Shown in pieces: positions 56,528 through 64,000 of a stretch of DNA of 64,000 nucleotides (the stretch's first letter is position 1; each line of letters begins with the position of its first letter). Location of the stretch: assembly GCA_003118195.1 (NCBI GenBank), contig BEXV01001541.1, positions 19,774 to 83,773 on the forward strand, in the 5' to 3' direction. Below the pieces are notes generated by a model. That model saw only the letters and a list, made by a program, of their open reading frames with translations, made no database searches and had not been told where the DNA came from. The position numbers and the translations under genes are program-made. The stretch comes from Hemicentrotus pulcherrimus (taxonomy: Eukaryota > Echinodermata > Echinoidea > Camarodonta > Strongylocentrotidae).

Positions 56528-56669
56528 TCATGAAGAATCCCTGAGGAATGGAAGAATGGCGTTCAGGAACTCGGCAGGTTTCTCGGAGTGGACCCAGTGA
56601 CCGGCCCCCTCTATGGACGCAAAGCTGGCATTCGGGAAGAAGGTCTTGATCTCTGGGTAGTCCTCGGGT
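56528..56669 (-). CDS. ABHD11: ABHD11 last exon (catalytic His, stop)
   Basis: The acceptor is AAAATCCAG at 56670 and up. One base completes the split Arg codon. It encodes PEDYPEIKTFFPNASFA and the GHW block and ends LRDSS at TGA (56528-56530). Confidence 0.9.
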
Positions 56670-59600
56670 CTGGATTTTGGAGAGGGAGGGAGGGAAAGGA
56701 GGGGGAGAAAGAGAGAGGAAGGGGGAGAAAGAGAGAGAGGGAGAGGGACAGTGAGAGATAAAGAGAGCATGTGAGAAAGAGGGAGAGAGAGAGTGAGAGT
56801 GAGAGAGAGAGAGAGAGAAAGAGAAAAAGAAAAAGAGGAAAGATGTAACATATAAAGAGAGAGAGATAGAGAGAAATAGAGAGAGATGAAGGAAATAAGA
56901 TGAGAGGAAGAAATAGAGAGAAGGAAGGGGATTGAAAGAAGGAGTGACAAAGATGGACAAATTAATTTATATTTATATACAGCAAGATGAAAGATTAATA
57001 ATCTTATCTGTGGTGCAGAGAAAACATAAAACAATAATTTAATTCCATTTTCTCTCCGTCTAAGCCATGGATACAGCCTTATACATGTACATGGATCAAC
57101 CAACCATGAATAAAATAAACTAAAATGCCTCCCTTTTGGGGGGTAGAAGTGCTTTCCTTGCTAAAATCCATTTCAATATAAAGCAACAGCATTTCTGAAT
57201 AAAACGAACCAAGGATAAAGTCGCAATGATTTTTACCTGAGGTAGCTTGAATTGGCTCCTCCTACAAAGAGCGTGTCTCCGGTAAAGCATGCTCCTGGTG
57301 GTAGGTGGAGCCGTCTGAGATGCTCCATGTTAGCCTCCAGGGCATCCAGGTTGACCCTCCACCTCAGACGTCCCTCCTCCTGGACCAGATTGGTCAGCAA
57401 GAAGTTCCGCACACCAACATTCTGCAAAATTGGAAGTAATTGCATTAAAGGCATCGTTTAACAATGTTAAATCTGAGATGCTTGGACCTACGTGTTATCA
57501 GCGTCTGTGATGTGGTGTTTTTTTGAAGCCCTAAAAACTTTGCGCATTAAAATGCTCATGAATGCCTCAATAAAGTTAAAGTCTTTGAGCGACTGGTTTT
57601 ACCATACTCATTTTCACAAATAGACTGTAGTGTTATGAAAACCATTAGGAAAACGCAAAATTTGATTTCAATTTCCAATCATAAATACCTTGATAATCAG
57701 ATAGGCGATCAGCTTGTAAAAGTCATGGGGTTCCTGACTGACGTAAAGGTTTATATTGCACCATGAGCTAAATCCAGGATTTTGTTTCAGAATCTGAGAC
57801 AAAATTAACCAATCCCTTTAAGGTCAATGAGTTATCAAGCTTGGCATTTCAACAATATTCTCACATCACACCACTGATCACAATTATCATCATCAATGTT
57901 TGGAGTCTGTTTTTCCCAAACTGATAAGATGTGAAAACACTTGGGTCTCAGACTTTTCAGCCACTTCATCAAATTATCTAAATATTTTGCATAAGACTAA
58001 CAGTCAATCTTACTGGAATTGCAGTTTGTAGCTGTGTGCCCAACTCCCTCTTAGCCTGACTCAAAGACACAGAGTTATCAAGCTTGGCATCCCGCATGAT
58101 TTGAACATAATCAGCTGCTTGTGTGACATCATCGCTCGACTTCACAGGTATGTGGCTGACATCAACAACCACTAGCTTGTTCAGGGCTTCCGGCTAGATA
58201 GGACAAAGCAACATAGATGACTGTAAACATACTGAGATTAATGGACCACCTACACCTCGGTCACACCGACAAGAACGGATTCTAGACTGTCAACAGACCA
58301 AACAAAAATATAAAATTACGTCTAAGGCCCCAAATCGATCCGGTCTTAAGTCAGTTTGGCAGCAGTGTGACTGAGTTATCAAGATGTTCAGCTGATAGGT
58401 GATGTAACTTCAAAATGAGTTCTTCCTTCACAATCAGTAGAAAAATTATCCGTTACGGTTAGCTTTCGCTTGCTGTGCTGCCAGCTTCTTCAGACCTGAG
58501 CTGTAACTGGCGCTGTTACTCATGCACATCGGAGACCTACGACAATACACTCTTTCTCCAACGATACCTTATCGCTGTACTGTATCAGCAACAGTGCCAG
58601 CTACGACACAGGTCTGAAGCTTGCAGCACGGCAAGCGAAAGCTCATCAAAAACGGGTCATTTTGAAGAAAGAACTAATTTTCAAATGGGATTGATGGAGA
58701 AAAATGAGAACATTTCGGCAGTATTTGACTAGTCATCGTGTTGGTTGTGTAAGCCTCATGTAAACTGGTCAGATTTACTAAAATAGCTGGTTAACTGACA
58801 CATGACTCACAATACTGTTAAAGCCCCATTGCATAAAACTTAGCATTGATGGTAACTTTGCCATAAATGGTCATTTCTAGCTTCCATGTTAACCTTGGTT
58901 TGATTGGCTGTTGAGTGATGTTGCTGTAGCAGTTAATACTATCAATGGCAAAGCTACTATCAGTGGTAAGGAAGTACATTAAGTTTTTTCCCTTTGATTT
59001 TTGAATTCTCTCTCATATTTCCCAGCAAAAGAATCAATGTTTTGGCATGCATGCATGTCGTAATGACACATCAAGTTTAGTAGATCATTGCCCTCAATGC
59101 CCTGTAACACAAAGCTTTAACAGCAACTGATCGTACAACTGATTTTGATTACACATGGCGATCAATGCAACCAATTGCAAAATTTTCTAAGCACTGTGTT
59201 ACGGAGCCAAGCTTACAATTGTATTCAAATCTTCATCATAATTCTTGCAATATTAGTTGCTCTTGACAACCAACAGCTTGTTGGATGCTTGTCTAACAAA
59301 GCAACTACAAATTCAAAAAAAGTTGTTGACCTACATGAGACATTGCAAGGGCCATTGCTGTGCGACCTCCCATACTGTGACCTACGAGGTCGCATCGGTC
59401 AGTCATGAGGTCAAGATCCATCAGCGTCAAGACATCGTTGGCCATCGCTTCATAGCTCATGGTGGATGAATGGCTGCTCTGGCCATGGTTACGAGCATCG
59501 ATGGTCACAATCTATGATAAAGGGTTAGAACATATAATATTAAACAATCACCATAACATGTTTTCTTCACCATGAACTTTGAAAATTACTTCTACAACGA

Positions 59601-60737
59601 GATATCACAATTTCAATACACTCTTAGATAACAGGAAAAAGACTTGTTGAGAAGACACACAGATAATCAGTGGCATAGAATATGGTGCGGATGGAACCTT
59701 ACGTTAAGCTTGGATTCTGCGCACTGGGTTTTCTTCATACTCCTCAACCCTTCACCTACAATGTCAAGTAAAGTTTCTTTTACAAAAATTGGAATCGTAA
59801 AAGAAACTCCAATACAATAAGATTGAACACTTTGCTTTCCTTAAATGGTACACAGTGTCACCCCCAAAGCTTGTGAGATGTTTGTCAGCACCTAATATAT
59901 GCAATCTTAATCTAATTTATTCCTAACTCATGACAGGTGAATGCAGTTTGTCACTGAGGCTTAGGGTAGAAGCATTTCATAATTTGATTAATTTTCATTG
60001 ACAAACTGAGCAGTACATATTCATTGTTACACCTTCTCATATTCTCTTACTTAATTTGATGATTTTTCAAAACCATTACACTGAAAACCAGTCAGTAGTT
60101 AGTCCAAGCATTTCAAATGGACTTAATCAACAGAGACTTACTCAAAGTTATAATTATTATTATTCACAATGGACATTGGTATATTCAAGTACTTGATCAT
60201 TTTCAAGGGGGAGGGGGGAGAAGAAAAAAAATCCCGCGAAACCTCCAGTTCATTATTAAGCAAATCATTCTTGACTGCACAATGTTGGACCCGAATACTA
60301 ACATTAAAAAAAAAAAAAAAATCTTCAAATTACTGCATCATTTTGAGAATGTGCAAACTATTCTACTTGTATTTGACTGCATATATTTGATTGCAGATTT
60401 GATTACATGCGTAAAGCTATTTGAGGCTGAACACCTGGGGGGGGGGGCGTTTAACAAAACTAGTCATCGGTGACAAATGACAGTTTTGTATAAGCTACTG
60501 AAATCCTTGCTTCTGATCGGTTATCAGCAGATTTATCACTGTCATTTGTCATTAAAAAAAGGCTTTGTGAAACAGGCCCCTGTACTTACTGTCCTGGAGA
60601 GCTCGAAGGCCATGCGTTTCCCCAAAGACTCCCAGTTCTTCCGAGATCCATATAAACCATGTAGGAAGAGTACTGGGTGGGACCCAGAGGCTGTTGGCTG
60701 CTTTGGTTCATGAACATCGTAGGATAAACTTACAGCC
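56528..60737 (-). CDS. ABHD11: ABHD11 alpha/beta-hydrolase (five exons, first exon missing)
   Basis: Exons in transcript order: 60590-60737, 59335-59511, 58014-58193, 57237-57421 and 56528-56669. All have GT/AG junctions and phases join exactly. The protein shows LFLHGLYGSRKNWESLGKRM, then TIDARNHGQSSHSSTMSYE and the nucleophile elbow VGHSMGGRTAMALAM. These are followed by LVVVDVSHIPVKS, FLLTNLVQEEGRLRWRVNLD and the catalytic histidine block EGAGHWVHSEKP. This order and these motifs are those of ABHD11, a mitochondrial serine hydrolase that in mammals protects 2-oxoglutarate dehydrogenase lipoylation. About 276 residues are visible, close to the mature domain. The 5' exon, which would carry the start and mitochondrial targeting sequence, was not found upstream of 60737. 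Confidence 0.92.
56670..57236. repeat. ABHD11 intron, GA-rich on the + strand
   Basis: 56690-56945 is mostly GAGAGA. The minus-strand Ser/Leu ORFs that run into the last exon are artefacts of this composition. Confidence 0.85.
57237..57421 (-). CDS. ABHD11: ABHD11 exon (NLVQEEG...NLDALEAN)
   Basis: The acceptor is ATTTTGCAG and the donor CTCAG|GTAAAA. It has 61 codons plus two bases. It contains RWRVNLDALEANMEHL and DTLFVGGANSSYLR, the region before the catalytic histidine. Confidence 0.9.
58014..58193 (-). CDS. ABHD11: ABHD11 exon (cap region, 60 codons)
   Basis: The acceptor is CTATCTAG and the donor CCA|GTAAGA. It encodes EALNKLVVVDVSHIPVKS then QAADYVQIMRDAKLDNSV. It is phase 0 at both ends. 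Confidence 0.9.
58405..58690. mobile_element. Foldback MITE in an ABHD11 intron
   Basis: AGCTTTCGCTTGCTGTGCTGC and CAGACCTGAGCTG on the left pair with GGTCTGAAGCTTGCAGCACGG and GCAAGCGAAAGCT on the right. Outer arms (TTCAAAATGAGTTCTTCCTT against TTTTGAAGAAAGAACT) also pair. It is non-coding. Confidence 0.75.
59335..59511 (-). CDS. ABHD11: ABHD11 exon (nucleophile elbow GHSMGG)
   Basis: The acceptor is TATCATAG and the donor CAT|GTAGGT. It has 59 codons starting IVTIDARNHGQSSHSS and including LVGHSMGGRTAMALAM; the Ser in GHSMGG is the predicted nucleophile. Confidence 0.92.
60590..60737 (-). CDS. ABHD11: ABHD11 first recognised exon (HGLYGS oxyanion region)
   Basis: The acceptor is CCTTGCAG and the donor ACA|GTAAGT. 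One base of a split codon, then AVSLSYDVHEPKQPTAS and PVLFLHGLYGSRKNWESL. The HG dipeptide is the oxyanion-hole motif of this fold. Confidence 0.9.
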
Positions 60738-60770
60738 CTGCAAGGTGGAAGTGGATAGAGAAGATTGCAT

Positions 60771-61335
60771 GTATGAATTCCAGGATATCCTCATACTGCA
60801 CAACTCTGTTAATGATGGCATTTGGCCTCTTGAAAATAAAGTGGCACACCATCAGCCATCACTACATTTGACTTTCAAAATGCTGAAACATATACCAGGC
60901 ATTTGAAGTGCAGTTTCTAATTAAAATCCAGAGTGTAGTACTCGTAACTACTTGCTCCCTCTACATAGAAAACTTTGCCAATCGGTACCTGTATGAATTC
61001 TAGGATATCCTCTTACTGCACAACTCTGCTAATGATGGCATTTGGCCTCTTGAAAATAAAGTGGCACACCATCGGCCATCACTACATTTCATTTGACTTC
61101 CAAAATGCTGAAACATATACCGGGCATTGGAAGTGTAGTTTCTAATTAAAAGCCACAATGTACTTACTTGTAACTACTTGCTCCCTCTATGTAGAAAACT
61201 TTGCCAATCGGTACCTGTTGGTCCCCAATGATCCTCTTTTTCTTATGTTAATTGAGAGTTGAGTTAGTGAGATAGCCACCTGTCAGTGACCTGGCTGTGT
61301 GGTCTTCTGGCTGAACTACTTTAAAGCCCCCTTAA
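60771..61335 (+). repeat. Two 220-bp tandem copies followed by the 15-kb dispersed repeat
   Basis: GTATGAATTC at 60771 and 60991 begins two copies (60771-60990, 60991-61217) sharing ATGATGGCATTTGGCCTCTTG and AAAATAAAGTGGCACACCATC. The 3' end continues as the repeat at 15040-15345 (CTCTTTTTCTTATGTTA, GATAGCCACCTGTCAGTGAC). Confidence 0.85.
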
Positions 61336-61454
61336 AGTGTTGGGAGCCCAAAATTTGCCAAAAATGTGATGGTTAAATTTCACTTGAATTGTATCATAAT
61401 GTGAAAGAGGAGGTCATTTAAGACACATTTCTGCAAAGATCCCCCCCCCCCCTT

Positions 61455-63810
61455 GTGAAGCGGGAATAGTCACTGAGCAGAATGATATCAATAAAAACCT
61501 CTTAATCTCCACTTAATACCAGACTAATCACATTACGAACTAGTCTACACCCCCACACTCAGCTGATAATAGTATATTATATGACATCATATTTACTCAG
61601 TAATATCCAACTAAGATTAGGCCCAGTCTTTGATTATACCAGACTCCCCCTTCCAGAACAATTGTTCAATAATCCCAGCCAAATAAACCCTAAATTGTAT
61701 ACATCTAATAAGAACCTCCAAAACAAAAGACTTCCTGTCTCCCTCCCCCAAATCAAGCTCACTTGTTTGATTAGCAAGAAATAAAACCCTTTCCCAGAAT
61801 AGATTACCTGTGTTGTAGCTAAATAACTGTGAGAATGAACTTGGGAATATAAATGAGTGTGCACCCCTCATGAAAGGAGAGGAGTTCAGACCATCACCAA
61901 GCTATCACCTTTAGAAGATCTTGGCTGCTTTACAACTTTTGAAGAATCTTGACTATGTGACCTGGTTTAGAGTAAATAAATTATACTCTTGTAATAAAGT
62001 CTAACCACCTCTTTATTTATGTACCTTTCGAGTCTCGATATTGCAATAACTACAAATACACCAATCCCAAACACAACATCCAGGCATGAATCCTCCGAAT
62101 TAAAAGTGTTCCAAATATTGCACAATGCTCAAGTTGTATTTCATATTAAATCACCAACAGACGATATCACAAAACTATACTTGGCTAGCACAAGCGATAT
62201 TTGGGGAATGTTCTCTGACTGAATAGCAGAGAAATTAGATGTTCCAATTGAGATGAAGGAGGTTGGACTTGGAATTTGCTCCCAGTTAATGCAGGAAACA
62301 TATTAAGATGTGCAGGGATGAGGTTCTCACTTACATAAACACCAAACAGTGTTGACTTGATGAAAAAACTTTGAGAAGTGTGCTTTCAAAGAGAGAAGTA
62401 AGGATAAGAGACATGTTGTTCTGTTCCTTCTTGTGAAGCAGGATGAAGACAAAGAGAGTTTTGATACCAATTCCAGGAGGTAAGAGCAAGTCACTGGGGA
62501 TTGCAGTGTATAGGGTCATTGCAATTAAGTTGACACTTGTTGATAAATAGGATAAGAGTGGCAGTGACTGGTCTGGTATAATATATCAGAGGGCAGAGTC
62601 CTCCCAAATCCGTTTTGCAAANTGTAAAGCGGGAATGGTCACTGAGCAGAATGATATCAATAAAAACCTCTTAATCTCCACTTAATACCAGACTAATGAC
62701 AGTACTAGTCTACAGTATGATCCTACTCAGATTAGACCCAGTCTTTGATTAACATGTACCAGACTCCCCCTTCCAGAACAATTGTTCAATAATCCCAGCC
62801 AAATAAACCCCAAATTGTATACATGTACATCTTATTAGAACCCCCAAAACAAAAGACTTCCTGTCTCCCTCCCTACAATAAAGCTCTCTTGTTTGATCAG
62901 CAAGAAATAAGACCCTTTCCCACCAAAACAGATTACATGTGTTGGCTAGAAAACCTTGTCTGTGAGAATGAACTTGGGAATATAAATGAATGTGAACCCC
63001 TCATGAAAGGAGAGGAGTTCAGACCATCACCAAGCTATCACCTTTAGAAGATCTTGGCTGCTTTACAACTTTTGAAGAATCTTGACTACATGTACATGTA
63101 CATGTATGTGACACCTGGTTTAGAGTAAATAAATTATACTTACCTGTATGTATATAAAGATTAAATACAAGTCTTACCACCTCTTTATTTATGTACCTCT
63201 TGAGTCTCGATATTGCAATGACTACAAATACACCAATCCCAAACACAACAATAGATATCCAGGCATGAATCCTCCAAAATATATAAATGTTCCAAATATT
63301 GCACAATCCTCAAGTTGTATTTCATAAAATCATCACAGATGATATCACAAAACTATACTTGGCTAGCACAAGCGATATTTTGGGAATGTTCTCTGACTGA
63401 ATTGCAGAGAAATTAGATGTTCCAATTGAGATGAAGGAGGTTGGAATCGAGATAGAAGAAATTTGCTCCCAGTGAATGCAGGAAACATATTATTTGTGCA
63501 GGGATGAGGTTCTCACTCAAATAAACGGTTGACTTGATGAGAAAACTTTGAGAAGTGTGCTTTTGAGAAGTGTGCTTTTGAGGAGAGAAGTAAAGATAAA
63601 GAAAAAAGATGTTGTTCTGTTCCTTCTTGCGAAGCAGGATGAAGACAAAGAGAGTTTTGATACCAATTCCGGGAGGTAAGAGCGAGTCACTGGGGATTGC
63701 ACTGGACAGGGTCATTGCTGCAATTAAGTTGACACTTGTTGATAAATAGGATAAGAGTGGCAGTGACTGGTATATATCAGAGGGCAGAGTCCTCCCAAAT
63801 CCGTTTTGCA
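61455..63810 (-). repeat. Imperfect 1.2-kb duplication around a single N (62623)
   Basis: Copy 1 is 61455-62622 and copy 2 is 62624-63810. Both begin (G)AAGCGGGAAT(A/G)GTCACTGAGCAG and end CCCAAATCCGTTTTGCAA. They differ by many substitutions and indels, more than the other single-N duplications, so they may be two haplotypes placed in tandem or a true duplication. Confidence 0.85.
63517..63784 (-). other. Possible exon of a multi-pass membrane protein (two copies)
   Basis: The minus frame reads LPLLSYLSTSVNLIAAMTLS, SAIPSDSLLPPGIGIKTLFV and FILLRKK, two hydrophobic stretches around a Pro-rich loop. The equivalent in copy 1 (62331-62600) keeps the frame with one 3-base deletion. A further minus frame in copy 2 (63180-63290) reads WISIVVFGIGVFVVIAISRL with a donor-like GTAAGA after it. 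The spacing resembles TM2-TM3 and TM4 of ligand-gated channels, but this is a weak inference. Related DNA at 43.8 kb argues for a repeat origin. Confidence 0.25.
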
Positions 63811-64000
63811 ACATAAGAAATGAAATTGAGAAATGAAGAAGGATGAAATGAGGAAAATACTACAAACGTGTTTATGGACAAATATTGATAAAATAATACA
63901 TAATTTGGGTTTTCTGTTATATGCAGAAAACTTAAATTTGTTATTGTTTCATTTAAATTCTATTTCATACACATTTGCTTTGAAAATCATTGCTGAAATG
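63811..64000. other. AT-rich DNA, nothing recognised
   Basis: No ORF or repeat was identified. Confidence 0.6.

Noticed and set aside
56514..57103. Minus-strand ORFs of 148 and 191 codons containing the ABHD11 C-terminus
   Set aside because: Only the last 46 codons are real; the upstream part is translated GA-rich intron and a good AG acceptor sits at the true boundary.

Overview
The window is eukaryotic DNA, most likely from a marine invertebrate deuterostome; an echinoderm such as a sea urchin is my best guess. The reasons are long AT-rich introns, frequent ACATGTACATGTA-type runs, a TE complement with Ty3/gypsy, RecQ-like and PIF1/Helitron-like pieces, and many foldback MITEs. It is a draft assembly: two long N gaps (25342-25341+975, i.e. 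25342-26316, and 50152-50622), single-N joins (1941, 42897, 44525, 62623) and a poly-G start. Three of the single-N joins are flanked by near-identical duplicated sequence, so they look like unmerged contig ends or haplotypes.

Region 1 (about 3.5-16.4 kb, + strand) holds the 3' eight coding exons of a coiled-coil gene. They join in one frame to 776 codons plus stop, and the 5' part lies outside the window or was not recognised. Coiled-coil exons flank a large acidic, disordered exon carrying six S-L-x-(D/E)-E-(L/M) motifs. These resemble the dynactin-binding 'Spindly' motif, so a BICD/BICDR-like dynein adaptor is proposed at moderate-to-low confidence. One intron holds decayed tandem copies of the next exon's acceptor and start. 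Foldback MITEs lie in several introns.

Region 2 (about 16.4-24.7 kb) is AT-rich with no convincing gene; it has two MITEs and a polypyrimidine repeat.

Region 3 (about 24.7-55.9 kb) is a transposon graveyard. It contains a RecQ-like helicase N-terminal half (24.9 kb) and C-terminal half (48.8 kb), an LTR plus PNMA-like Gag pseudogene, a PIF1/Helitron-like helicase fragment, a DDE-transposase-like two-exon pseudogene running directly into a gypsy RT fragment, a retropepsin, and a zinc knuckle that has lost one cysteine. It also has several multi-copy repeat units with LTR-like promoters, a second gag-like family, a small beta-barrel-like ORF present twice (46.1 and 53.1 kb) and a frame-shifting 74-bp tandem array. 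A perfect 67-bp-arm palindrome lies at 46.5 kb.

Region 4 (about 56.5-60.7 kb, - strand) holds five exons of ABHD11, a mitochondrial alpha/beta-hydrolase, with the GHSMGG nucleophile elbow and the GHW histidine. Its first exon is missing. Beyond it (60.8-63.8 kb) are tandem repeats and an imperfect 1.2-kb duplication around a single N, containing a minus-strand ORF that looks membrane-spanning. The two host genes are unrelated in function as far as the sequence shows, and the 40 kb between them is dominated by mobile DNA.
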